This document shows positions 52,196 through 60,327 of a stretch of 64,000 bases of DNA, one piece after another; position 1 is the first letter of the stretch; every line of letters begins with the position of its first letter. Under the pieces are notes generated by a model. That model saw only the letters and a program-made list of their open reading frames with translations, was not told where the DNA came from and ran no database searches. The position numbers were made by a program, and so were the translations under genes. The DNA comes from Bradyrhizobium commune (GTDB taxonomy: Bacteria > Pseudomonadota > Alphaproteobacteria > Rhizobiales > Xanthobacteraceae): positions 4,712,001-4,776,000 of the forward strand of contig NZ_CP061379.1 in assembly GCF_015624505.1 (NCBI RefSeq). Direction: 5' to 3'.

Positions 52196-53212
52196 ATGTT
52201 GAGCCGCCGCCACGCCGTCTCCGTCCTCTCCGCGCTCGCATTGGCGACCGGCTCGCTCGTCGCGGCCGCGCCCGCAGCTGAGTTGCAGAAGGCGAGCCTG
52301 CGCCTGAAATGGCTGCCTCAGGCGCAGTTCGCCGGCTTCTACGTCGCGGCGGCCAAGGGCTACTACAAGGCCGAGGGCATCGACCTCACCATCAATCCCG
52401 GCGGGCCCAATCTGCTCACCGAAAACCTGGTCGCGACCGGCGCCGACACGTTCGGCCTGTCCGGCGGCACCGACAGCGTGTTCGCCGCCCGCGACAAGGG
52501 ATTGCCGATCGTCTGCATCGGCATATCGCACCAGATTACGCCGTTCATCTTCGTCACCCGCAAGGACGGACCGGTGAAGACGATCCAGGATTTCAAGGGC
52601 AAGACCGTCACGACCTGGTTCACCGGCGCCAACCATGTGCTGAACGGCATGCTGGCCAAGGAAGGCATCAAGCCGGATGACCTCAAGATCCAGCCGCAGC
52701 AGGTCTCGGTGACGCCCTTCGTCGACGGCAGCGTCGACGTGATCACGGCGACCTATTACAACGAGTTCTACACCATCCAGTCGCGCATGCCGAAGGACAG
52801 TCTGAAGACCTTCGTCGCCGAGGATTATGGCATCACTTTCCCGCGCGACACGCTGATCGCAGCCGAGGCCACCGCCAAGGAGAAACCCGAACTCGTCAAG
52901 GCTTTCCTGCGCGCCTCGCTGAAGGGCTGGAAGGACGCCTTCTCGGATCCCAAGGGCGCCGTCGACACTGTGATGGCTGTCGCTCCCACGCTTGACCGTG
53001 CGCAACAGGAGTTCATGCTGACCGAGGTGAAGCGACTGATGACGGCCGGAGCTGCGGCAAAGAACGGCATGTTCTGGATCGATGCCGATGCGGTCAAGAC
53101 CGCTCACGACTTCTTCCTGAAGTATGGCGTGATCTCCAAGCCGCTCGATCTCGCTGCCGCCTATGACGCAAGCTTCATCCAGAGCGTTCCGCTGGCGGAC
53201 CGGATGCCGTGA
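52196..53212 (+). CDS. NMT1/THI5-type ABC substrate-binding protein (copy 2)
   Basis: The product is 338 residues from the ATG at 52196, seven bases after GGAG (52190 is an alternative). The signal peptide is cleaved near APA-AE. The mature part is closely similar to copy 1: LKWLPQAQFAGFYVAAAKGY, PGGPNLLTENLVATGADTFG, GGTDSVFAARDKGLPIV and IQPQQVSVTPF are nearly the same. The conserved GGTDSVF loop probably lines the pocket. Its stop overlaps the permease start (GTGA). It is the partner of the two permeases and the ATPase in this operon. Confidence 0.92.
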   Translation: MLSRRHAVSVLSALALATGSLVAAAPAAELQKASLRLKWLPQAQFAGFYVAAAKGYYKAEGIDLTINPGGPNLLTENLVATGADTFGLSGGTDSVFAARDKGLPIVCIGISHQITPFIFVTRKDGPVKTIQDFKGKTVTTWFTGANHVLNGMLAKEGIKPDDLKIQPQQVSVTPFVDGSVDVITATYYNEFYTIQSRMPKDSLKTFVAEDYGITFPRDTLIAAEATAKEKPELVKAFLRASLKGWKDAFSDPKGAVDTVMAVAPTLDRAQQEFMLTEVKRLMTAGAAAKNGMFWIDADAVKTAHDFFLKYGVISKPLDLAAAYDASFIQSVPLADRMP

Positions 53213-54024
53213 GCAGCCCATCGGCGACATCGCTTGGTGAAGCCGGCGCGGCAGCGCCGTCGATGGCGATACCGGCTTCGCTGCGCAAGGTGATCCGGCT
53301 CCTGCTGGGTCTCGCCATCGCGGCGGCGATCTGGGAAGGCGCGGTACTGCTGTTCGGCATCCGGCCCTATTATTTGCCGCGCCTCAGCACGATCCTGCTG
53401 GCGATGGCGGCCACGCCTCGCGCTTATGTCGACGGCTTCCTGCGCACGCTCGCCGAGACGCTGATCGGCTTCGCCGCCGGTGGCGCGTTCGGCGTGCTCG
53501 TGGGCGTCGTGTTTTTCCGCGTCCGCGCGCTGCGCGAGATGATTTTTCCGATCTTCGTGGTGTCGCAGACCATTCCGGTCATCGCCTTCGGCGCGCTGGT
53601 CGTGCTGTGGTTCGGCAACACCCTGCTCGCCAAGGCGATCATCGCGTTCTACCTGACCTTCTTTCCGGTGACGGTGAACACGCTGCTGGGCCTCGAGACC
53701 GTCGATCCCAGGCAGGTCGACCTGATGCGCAGCTTTGGCGCCTCCAACCACCAGCTCCTGCTTCGCTTGCAGCTTCCCACCGCTCTGCCGCAGATCTTCG
53801 TGGCGCTGCGGCTTGCCGCATCGCTGAGCCTGGTCGGCGCCATCGTGGGCGAATGGTTCGGCGACACCACCGGGCTCGGCGTGCTGCTGCTCCAGGCGAT
53901 GTTCACCGAGAATGTCGTGGCGATCTGGGCCGCCCTGCTCGCTGCGGCCCTGCTCGGCACCGGCTTCTATGCCGTTGTCGCGGCGGTCGAGCGTCACCTC
54001 GTGTTCTGGAGCGCCGAGCAATGA
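53209..54024 (+). CDS. ABC transporter permease (SsuC/ThiX type), first
   Basis: A 271-residue protein starting at a GTG overlapping the binding-protein stop. Six helices are likely, with the first at 23-48 (VIRLLLGLAIAAAIWEGAVL). The family motif VSQTIPVIAFGALVVLWFG near residue 120 and the EAA-like loop VDLMRSFGASNHQLLLRLQL near 175 are present. A second, different permease follows with a four-base overlap, suggesting a heterodimeric channel where most relatives use a homodimer. Confidence 0.92.
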   Translation: MSSPSATSLGEAGAAAPSMAIPASLRKVIRLLLGLAIAAAIWEGAVLLFGIRPYYLPRLSTILLAMAATPRAYVDGFLRTLAETLIGFAAGGAFGVLVGVVFFRVRALREMIFPIFVVSQTIPVIAFGALVVLWFGNTLLAKAIIAFYLTFFPVTVNTLLGLETVDPRQVDLMRSFGASNHQLLLRLQLPTALPQIFVALRLAASLSLVGAIVGEWFGDTTGLGVLLLQAMFTENVVAIWAALLAAALLGTGFYAVVAAVERHLVFWSAEQ

Positions 54025-54779
54025 GCCGCGCGGTCGCTTCATCGTCGCTCGCCGTCCAGCGCGGCATTTTGGGCGCCGTCCTCCTGATTGCATGCTGGGA
54101 AGGTGCGGCGCGCGGGCTGCATCTGCCGGCCTACGTTCTCCCCGCTGTCAGCGACATCGTCGCCGGCCTCTGGGCCAAGCGCGCAACGCTGATTGACGCC
54201 GCTGGCTACACGCTGCTCGAAGCGCTGGTCGGCTATGGCCTCGGCTGCCTGATCGGGATTGGCCTTGCCGTCGCCATTGCCTTGGTGCCAGCGTTGCGCA
54301 GCGCGATCCTGCCGCTCGCAACCGCGATCAATTCGGTGCCGGTGGTCGGCTATTCGCCGCTGATCCTGCTCTGGTTCGGCATCGGCGTCAGCTCGAAGAT
54401 CGTGATGGTGGCGATGGCGGTGAGTTTCACCATCCTGTTGTCGATGCTGGCCGGGCTCGACCGCGTCGACCGTCGCGCCGTCGATCTCATGAAGAGTTTT
54501 GGCGCAAGCCGTTTCGGCGTGCTGTGGCGCCTGCGGCTGCCGACCGCATTGCCGCTGCTGCTGGCCGGCATGCGCGTCTCCACCGTGCGCAGCGTGATCG
54601 TGGCGATCGTCACCGAGATGCTTGGCGCCCATGGCGGGCTCGGCTGGGTGATCTACCAGGCCGTGCTCCAGATCGACTTCGTCCAGGTCTGGTCGGCGAT
54701 CTTCGTGGCGTCTGCCGCGAGCCTCGCCTTCTTCGGACTGATCGGCTTTCTCGAGCGAAAAATCCTGTTCTGGACATGA
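54021..54779 (+). CDS. ABC transporter permease (SsuC/ThiX type), second
   Basis: A 252-residue protein from the ATG at 54021 in an ATGA overlap; the open frame further upstream is a shadow of the first permease. It has ATAINSVPVVGYSPLILLWF near residue 95 and the ATPase-contact loop VDLMKSFGASRFGVLWRLRL near 153. It is a diverged duplicate of the first permease. The LLM monooxygenase gene starts five bases after its stop. Confidence 0.92.
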   Translation: MSRAVASSSLAVQRGILGAVLLIACWEGAARGLHLPAYVLPAVSDIVAGLWAKRATLIDAAGYTLLEALVGYGLGCLIGIGLAVAIALVPALRSAILPLATAINSVPVVGYSPLILLWFGIGVSSKIVMVAMAVSFTILLSMLAGLDRVDRRAVDLMKSFGASRFGVLWRLRLPTALPLLLAGMRVSTVRSVIVAIVTEMLGAHGGLGWVIYQAVLQIDFVQVWSAIFVASAASLAFFGLIGFLERKILFWT

Positions 54780-54783
54780 TGCC

Positions 54784-56088
54784 ATGAAACGACAGATGCG
54801 TCTCGGCCTGTTCATCCTGGGCACCGGCAGCCACGTCGCGGGCTGGCGTTATCCCGGTGCGGTCGACAGTTTTCAGGATTTTGCGGCGATCCAGGAGATC
54901 GGCCGCACCGCCGAACGCGGCAAGTTCGACCTGATTTTCATCGGCGACAATCTCTATGCCGACGCGGCCGCCCATCCCTCCTACACGCTGCGGCTCGAAC
55001 CGCTGACGATGCTGGCCGCGCTTTCGACCTCGACCAGCCATATCGGCCTCGGCGCCACTGTGTCCACCACCTACGGCGATCCGTTCTCGGTCGCGCGTGT
55101 CTTCGCCTCGCTCGATCATATCTCCAACGGCCGGGCGGCATGGAACGCGGTGACGACGGCCAATCCGGCGACGGCCGCGAATTTCGGTACCACTCATCCC
55201 GACCACGCCCGCCGCTACGAGATGGCGGGCGAATTCCTCGACGTGGTCAAAGGTCTCTGGGACGGCTGGGCAGACGATGCCATCGTCGCTGATCGCGCCA
55301 GCGGCCTCTACATCGATCCGGCCCGGCTGCGCCCGATCGATCATGACGGCGCGTTCTTCAAGGTGAAGGGCCCGCTCAACATCGGCCGCAGTCCGCAGGG
55401 CCACCCGGTCGTGCTCCAGGCCGGCGGCTCGGAGGCCGGACAAGCTCTTGCCGCGCGCACCGCCGATATCGTGTTCTCGGTGGTGCAGGACATCGAGGAG
55501 GCCAAGGCCGGTTACGCCTCGCTGAAGACCCGCCTGCCGGCATTTGGACGCAGGCCCGAGGATGTCACGGTGCTGCCGGGCGTCATGCCCGTCGTCGGCC
55601 GCACCGACAAGGAGGCATTCGAGAAGCTCAACGTGCTCCAGAGCTTTGTCAGCGGCAGCAATGCACTCGCCATCCTGTCGGACCGCTTTGGCCGGGACAT
55701 GTCAGCTTACGACCTCGACGGGCCGATCCCGGACATCGCGCCTTCCGACAGCTATCACAGCTTTGCCAGCGTGATGCTCGCCAAGGGCCGCCGCGAGAAC
55801 ATGACGCTGCGCGATCTCTACAATCTCACTGCCGCCGCTCGCGGCCATTGGGTGCTGTGCGGCTCGGCCGAACGTATCGCCGACACACTCCAGCTCTGGT
55901 TCGAGGAGCATGCCGCCGACGGCTTCAACGTCATGCCCCCATATTTTCACGAAGGCTTCGAGGATTTCGTCAAGCTCGTGGTGCCAGTTCTGCAAGAGCG
56001 CGGCCTGTTCCGGAAAGACTATGAGGGAACGACGCTACGCGATCATCTCGGCCTGCAACGCCCGAACAACCCGTTCTTCAACGGCTGA
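54784..56088 (+). CDS. LLM flavin-dependent monooxygenase (NtaA/SnaA/DszA family)
   Basis: A 434-residue member of the bacterial luciferase-like group. Typical features are the N-terminal LGLFILGTGSHVAGWRYPGA, DFAAIQEIGRTAERGKFDLI, GLGATVSTTYGDPFSVARVF and SNGRAAWNAVTT. NPATAANFG, PQGHPVVLQAGGSEAGQALA and the late VLCGSAERIAD follow. It needs FMNH2 from a separate reductase, probably that at 44.9-45.4 kb. Relatives oxidise nitrilotriacetate, sulfones and similar compounds, and RutA of uracil breakdown has the same fold. It ends the plus operon, 15 bases from the convergent amidase gene. Confidence 0.92.
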   Translation: MKRQMRLGLFILGTGSHVAGWRYPGAVDSFQDFAAIQEIGRTAERGKFDLIFIGDNLYADAAAHPSYTLRLEPLTMLAALSTSTSHIGLGATVSTTYGDPFSVARVFASLDHISNGRAAWNAVTTANPATAANFGTTHPDHARRYEMAGEFLDVVKGLWDGWADDAIVADRASGLYIDPARLRPIDHDGAFFKVKGPLNIGRSPQGHPVVLQAGGSEAGQALAARTADIVFSVVQDIEEAKAGYASLKTRLPAFGRRPEDVTVLPGVMPVVGRTDKEAFEKLNVLQSFVSGSNALAILSDRFGRDMSAYDLDGPIPDIAPSDSYHSFASVMLAKGRRENMTLRDLYNLTAAARGHWVLCGSAERIADTLQLWFEEHAADGFNVMPPYFHEGFEDFVKLVVPVLQERGLFRKDYEGTTLRDHLGLQRPNNPFFNG

Positions 56089-56103
56089 ACAGACGCGGCC
56101 AAG

Positions 56104-57486
56104 CTAGCCCAACGCTTCCGGCCAGCGATGCGCGAACAGCCTGCCCTCTTGCGCGCTCGCGAAGTTGAGCAATCTCCTGTCGCGGTCCCGCGCAGCTATC
56201 AGCTGCAACCCAACGGGAAGCGCACCATCGTCGACGATACAGGGCAAGGACATCGCAGGCAGCCCAAGAGCATTTGCGATCGGCGTGAACACGGCATGGC
56301 CGCGCGGGCCAACCGTGCAGCCGTCGATCGCGGTGGGATGGGGCTCTCCGGCAGGCCACGGCATGGCTGCGGCGGCCGGCGTCAGCAGAAAATCATATTG
56401 CGTGAAGAATGCATCGAACGATCGCTGCAACCCGGCGACGCGATCCAGCGCATCAAGATAGTCGCGCGCACTGTGCTTGCTGCCCGCCGCGGCCATCTCC
56501 GCGATGGCAGGCGCAACCTTGTCTTTCCAATCGTGATGCTGGTCCAGAAGCCAGGCAACGCCGGTCTGGCTGATGACCGGCCAGATCTCGGCCAGCGGAT
56601 CGGCCAGAGTGAAGGATGACAGCGTCTCGATGTCGAGGCCCAGTGCGCGCGCTTGCGCGACCGCCCGCTCGATCGCATCGCGGATGACGGGCTCGACCGG
56701 TGCGTCGCCAAAGGTCGGCGCATAGGCAATGCGGGGCCGCGGCAGCGCGGACTCCTCGAGCGTCGCCCTCCATTCCGGGCCGCCAATCACATCCATGCTG
56801 CGAATGATATCCCCGACGCAGCGTGCGATCGGGCCGATGACCTCGAACCCGCCCAGGATCGCCGGAAAGCCCTTGCCGCGCGGCACGGTGTCGCGTGAGG
56901 GCTTGAAGCCGACGAGGCCGGTATGCGCGGCGGGCCGCCGGATCGAGCCGCCGCCATCGGTGCCGAGCGCCAGCGTGCACATGCCGCTGGCGACCGCGGC
57001 GACCGCGCCGCCACTCGAGCCGCCCGGCGTCAGCGCCGGATTCCAGGGATTGCCGGTGGTGCCGAAGAGCATGTTATCGGTGTAGCCGTGCACGGTGAAT
57101 TCCGGCACGTTGGTCTTGCCGAGGATCACGGCGCCCGCCTCACGCATCCGACGCACCGGCAACTCGTCCTCATCCGGCACAAAGTCGCGATAGAGCTTCG
57201 AGCCCCAGGTCGCACGCAGGCCGGCAACCAGGATGTTGTCCTTGACCGTGATCGGTACGCCGTCGAGCGGGCTTGCGGGCTTGCCGTCCCGCCAGCGCCT
57301 GCCGCTCGCGTCCGCCGCGGCGAGTGCACCCGGCGCGTCCAGCGTGATCACCGCGTTCAGGCGCGGATTGACTTCGTCGATATGCGAGAGCGTCGCCTCG
57401 ATCACCTCACGTGGTGAAGTGCCGGCTGCATAGGCGAGTGCGAGCTCGTGCGCCGACAACGTCCAGAGCGGGCCAGTGTCGACCAT
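56104..57486 (-). CDS. Amidase signature family amidohydrolase
   Basis: A 460-residue enzyme with the Ser-cisSer-Lys triad. The lysine is in GVPITVKDNI near residue 80. The two serines are in TPGGSSGGAVAAVASG near 152 and in GTDGGGSIRRPAAHTGLVGF near 175. There is no extra C-terminal domain, so it is shorter than allophanate hydrolase and about the size of AtzE-type carboxybiuret hydrolases, glutamyl-amidases and general amidases. In this operon, with a ring-opening amidohydrolase, a role in cleaving the ureide product is likely. No AtzG-like small partner gene is seen. Confidence 0.92.
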   Translation of the reverse strand: MVDTGPLWTLSAHELALAYAAGTSPREVIEATLSHIDEVNPRLNAVITLDAPGALAAADASGRRWRDGKPASPLDGVPITVKDNILVAGLRATWGSKLYRDFVPDEDELPVRRMREAGAVILGKTNVPEFTVHGYTDNMLFGTTGNPWNPALTPGGSSGGAVAAVASGMCTLALGTDGGGSIRRPAAHTGLVGFKPSRDTVPRGKGFPAILGGFEVIGPIARCVGDIIRSMDVIGGPEWRATLEESALPRPRIAYAPTFGDAPVEPVIRDAIERAVAQARALGLDIETLSSFTLADPLAEIWPVISQTGVAWLLDQHHDWKDKVAPAIAEMAAAGSKHSARDYLDALDRVAGLQRSFDAFFTQYDFLLTPAAAAMPWPAGEPHPTAIDGCTVGPRGHAVFTPIANALGLPAMSLPCIVDDGALPVGLQLIAARDRDRRLLNFASAQEGRLFAHRWPEALG

Positions 57487-57489
57487 GGG

Positions 57490-57996
57490 TCACGCGAGCT
57501 TCGGGTAGCTCGGCTTGTCGAAGAAGCTCGCGCCCGCGACATATTTGCGCCCCGGCGACACGTCCGGCTTCTCCTCACCCTCCCCACCGCTTTCGAACGT
57601 GAGCTCGAGCTGCACGCCGGAGGGATCGTAGACGAAGAGCTGCCACAGCGACGTGCCGGGCACGATGAATTCGCGCCAGTCGAGACCGGCGGCTTTGAAG
57701 CGCGCAACATAGGAACGGTAGCCGGAGCAGGACAGCGAGACGTGGTCGATCGCGGCGGTCCCTGCCGGCGCCTTGCCTTCCGCGCCCAGCGCCGGACCGC
57801 CAGCATAGACATGGATGATGGCGAGGCCGCCGGGCTGGGTGCAGCCAAGCCAGGCACCAGGATAGCCGAAATCAGGTCGGGGAAATTCGCGCAGACCGAT
57901 GATGTCGACCCAGAATTTCCGGGTCGCGGCAAGATCATCGGTCTTGAGCGCGATGTGATAGAGGCCATGCACGGTTGCAAGCGGCAGATCGGTCAT
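57490..57996 (-). CDS. VOC family protein
   Basis: A 168-residue protein with two VOC modules. The metal ligands are probably the His of GLYHIALKTDD near residue 13, the His of AAIDHVSLSC near 86 and the Glu of GVQLELTFE near 131. GAWLGCTQPGGLAIIHVYAG lies between them. A dioxygenase or isomerase role in the ring pathway is possible. It lies 3 bases before the amidase and 12 after the FAD monooxygenase, clearly within the operon. Confidence 0.88.
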   Translation of the reverse strand: MTDLPLATVHGLYHIALKTDDLAATRKFWVDIIGLREFPRPDFGYPGAWLGCTQPGGLAIIHVYAGGPALGAEGKAPAGTAAIDHVSLSCSGYRSYVARFKAAGLDWREFIVPGTSLWQLFVYDPSGVQLELTFESGGEGEEKPDVSPGRKYVAGASFFDKPSYPKLA

Positions 57997-58008
57997 CTCA
58001 ACGTCTCC

Positions 58009-59211
58009 TCATGCCTTGTTGTCCACGAGCGGCAGGCCGATGTCACGATACAGCGTCTTCAGCTTGCTGAGAAACGGCTGTTCGGTCTTGTGCCGCGTAC
58101 CGGCGACGGGATCAGCGCCGGCGAGCACGGTGTCGGTCGCCGCCCACGAGAACTCCATGACAAAACGCATGCGATCGCGCCGAAGCGCCTCGATCTCCTG
58201 GCACCAGCGTGCAGCGTCGCGCTGGCCGGCTTGATGGCGCATCGCGATCAGGGCCGCGGCACAGGCGGCGTCCTCGATCGCCTGCGTCGCGCCCTGGCCC
58301 AGCGTCGGCACCATGCCATGCGCGGCGTCACCGAGATAGAGCACGTTGCAGTCGGCAGCACGGTAGAGCGCGTCGTGCTCCTGCATCCGCGCCCAATGGG
58401 TGTCGGCAACGTTGCCGGCCAGCTGATCGATCAGCCAGCCGGCCTGGTCGCTCACCGGTGCATGCTGCGGCGTATAGGTCGCGCGCAATGTGTCCGGCGT
58501 CTTCATGTGATCGGGGATCTGTCCCTCGATCGGAAAGGTGCCGGCGACATAGACGTGATCCGGCGGTACGCGGAAGGCCAGAAGCCGGTTCGGCCCGTTG
58601 AACCATTGCCCGTAATCGTCGATCAGGCCGCGCGAGGTATCAGGCACCAACAGTCGGGAGATCGCAACTCCGGTGAGCCGTACCGGCGCCTCACCCGATA
58701 TCGTCCGTCGCACCTCGGAGTAGCGGCCGTCGGCCGCGATCAGGAGATCGATGTTCTCGAGCCGATGCCGGCGTCCGTCTTGCGTCCACGCGACCGCCGT
58801 CTTGCGCGGATCGGAGGCCGCGCGCGCGATCTCCGTGATCTCGCAGCCATAAGCGACGTTGTCGCCGGCCGCTTCGCGCAGGACGCGATAGAGCTCGGAC
58901 CAGCGGATACGCCAGCCCGGTCCGTCGGCGACATCCTTCAGCGCGAGATCGAACAGCACGGTGCCGTCGGTCAGCGAAATCCGCCAGTTCGACCAGGCGA
59001 AAGCCGCCGCAGTGACCCGCGCTGTCAATTCGGGATCGGTCGCACCCAGCGCCTTCACCGCGTTCGGCCCGACATTGAGCCCGGTGCCGGCCTCGGAATG
59101 GTCGTCCTGCGTCACCCGCTCCAGGCACGTGACCTCGACCCCGTCGAGGGCAGTGAGCCGGCGCGCCATCACGCATCCCGCAACACCGGCGCCGATGATG
59201 ACGATCCGCAT
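58009..59211 (-). CDS. FAD-dependent aromatic-ring monooxygenase
   Basis: A 400-residue group A flavoprotein hydroxylase. The N-terminal dinucleotide site is IVIIGAGVAGCVMARRL, with the acidic ribose ligand in CLERV. The conserved GLNVGPNAVKAL, the DG-type motif LIAADGRYSEVRR near 165 and the GD motif LYLGDAAHGMVPTLGQGA near 290 are present. Relatives include salicylate and 6-hydroxynicotinate hydroxylases. It probably hydroxylates a ring with NAD(P)H and oxygen. Its start abuts the stop of the ring-opening amidohydrolase. Confidence 0.92.
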   Translation of the reverse strand: MRIVIIGAGVAGCVMARRLTALDGVEVTCLERVTQDDHSEAGTGLNVGPNAVKALGATDPELTARVTAAAFAWSNWRISLTDGTVLFDLALKDVADGPGWRIRWSELYRVLREAAGDNVAYGCEITEIARAASDPRKTAVAWTQDGRRHRLENIDLLIAADGRYSEVRRTISGEAPVRLTGVAISRLLVPDTSRGLIDDYGQWFNGPNRLLAFRVPPDHVYVAGTFPIEGQIPDHMKTPDTLRATYTPQHAPVSDQAGWLIDQLAGNVADTHWARMQEHDALYRAADCNVLYLGDAAHGMVPTLGQGATQAIEDAACAAALIAMRHQAGQRDAARWCQEIEALRRDRMRFVMEFSWAATDTVLAGADPVAGTRHKTEQPFLSKLKTLYRDIGLPLVDNKA

Positions 59212-60327
59212 CTAGTCACCTCCGCTCTGCGCGGCGATGACCGCGATCAGGCCGCCGCCGTCCGGCCCCTGGTGCTCGGCACCGCCGGAGACGAAGATGC
59301 GGCCATCGCCGATCACGCCGGCGACAAGACCCGCGACCGCACCGCGGATGTGACGTTGCGCGTTGATGTCGGTATCGTCGAGCATGGTATGGCGGTGGCC
59401 GCGAACATTGCCGCGCCGGTCCGGCTCGCATTTGACCAGAATGGAGCTGATGCGCGTGAGGTCGGCGGCGGAGACTTGCGGCGCGGCGGCAATGCCGAGA
59501 TCGGCGAGCACGTCGACAATCGCGCCGATATCGAGCGCGTCCGCCATTGGCCGATGCGCGATGCGCAAGTCGCCGGCCCAATGTGAGCTGTTGCCGAGCA
59601 CGACGACCTCGTTGCTCTCGACCTCGACGCCGGAGGAAATGCTGGCTCGCGGCGACTGGACGGCGAAGTCGGACAGGAGCGAGGCGTCGGTGAAGTCGCC
59701 CGCCTTGATCTCGCCGAGCCCGAGCGCGACGCCAAAGGCGCCGGCGGCGCGTGCAAAGGCCATCGACTTGTTGGGATCGTTGGTGAGCGGCGTCTTGCCC
59801 GCGGCGATCGCTGCCGCAGCGCGCGCGACCGTGACGCAGGGGCACTTGACCTGGACGAAATGCACATCCTCCAGACGCTCGATACCGGCATTGGCAATCG
59901 CCTGCCGTACCGTCGCTGCCACGCTCTCGACATGCGCACGCCGCCCGACATTTTCCGCGGCGAGCGGTGCGCTGAAGGCGGTCCCGATCGCGAGCCTCGC
60001 GGCGCCCGTTGGTGTCGCATCGGTCTCGGGGATGCAGAACACACTATAATGCGGGCTCATCACGCCCTCGGTGCCGCCTGAGAGCACGCAGGGGATTTCC
60101 CGGATCAGTTGCGCGGCTGGCTTGCCGAGATGCTTCGACAGCAGCGCCATCAGCGTCTGGGTAAAATAGCCGCGGGTGAAATCGTTGACGCCGCCATTGC
60201 CCTCGGTCTTGCCGATGATGGCCGCGACGTCGGAGGCCTTGATGGTGCCGCGTACGATGAGCTCATCCAGTTCGGAGAGATCGCCGGGATGGGCCATCGA
60301 CAGGCGAAACACGCGCGCCGTTCTCAT
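59212..60327 (-). CDS. Ring-opening amidohydrolase (cyanuric acid hydrolase/barbiturase family)
   Basis: The product is 371 residues from the ATG at 60327, after AGGAGGGG; open frame beyond that lies within the CoxL gene. The family is rare and easily recognised. It has three repeats, each with a Lys and a Ser: K40 (IIGKTEGNGG) with S83 (LSGGTEGVMSPH); K161 (VQVKCPC) with the Ser of GVEVESNEVVVLGNSSHW; and the Lys of ILVKCEPDRRG with the Ser of IFVSGGAEHQGPDGGG. Members open cyanuric acid or barbiturate. The molybdenum hydroxylase genes directly upstream favour a barbiturate-like substrate made by ring oxidation, as in oxidative pyrimidine breakdown. The exact substrate is not certain. Confidence 0.93.
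   Translation of the reverse strand: MRTARVFRLSMAHPGDLSELDELIVRGTIKASDVAAIIGKTEGNGGVNDFTRGYFTQTLMALLSKHLGKPAAQLIREIPCVLSGGTEGVMSPHYSVFCIPETDATPTGAARLAIGTAFSAPLAAENVGRRAHVESVAATVRQAIANAGIERLEDVHFVQVKCPCVTVARAAAAIAAGKTPLTNDPNKSMAFARAAGAFGVALGLGEIKAGDFTDASLLSDFAVQSPRASISSGVEVESNEVVVLGNSSHWAGDLRIAHRPMADALDIGAIVDVLADLGIAAAPQVSAADLTRISSILVKCEPDRRGNVRGHRHTMLDDTDINAQRHIRGAVAGLVAGVIGDGRIFVSGGAEHQGPDGGGLIAVIAAQSGGD

Noticed and set aside
57448..59586. A 712-codon open frame on the plus strand
   Set aside because: It is a shadow of the amidase 5' end, VOC and FAD monooxygenase genes, which carry clear family motifs on the minus strand.
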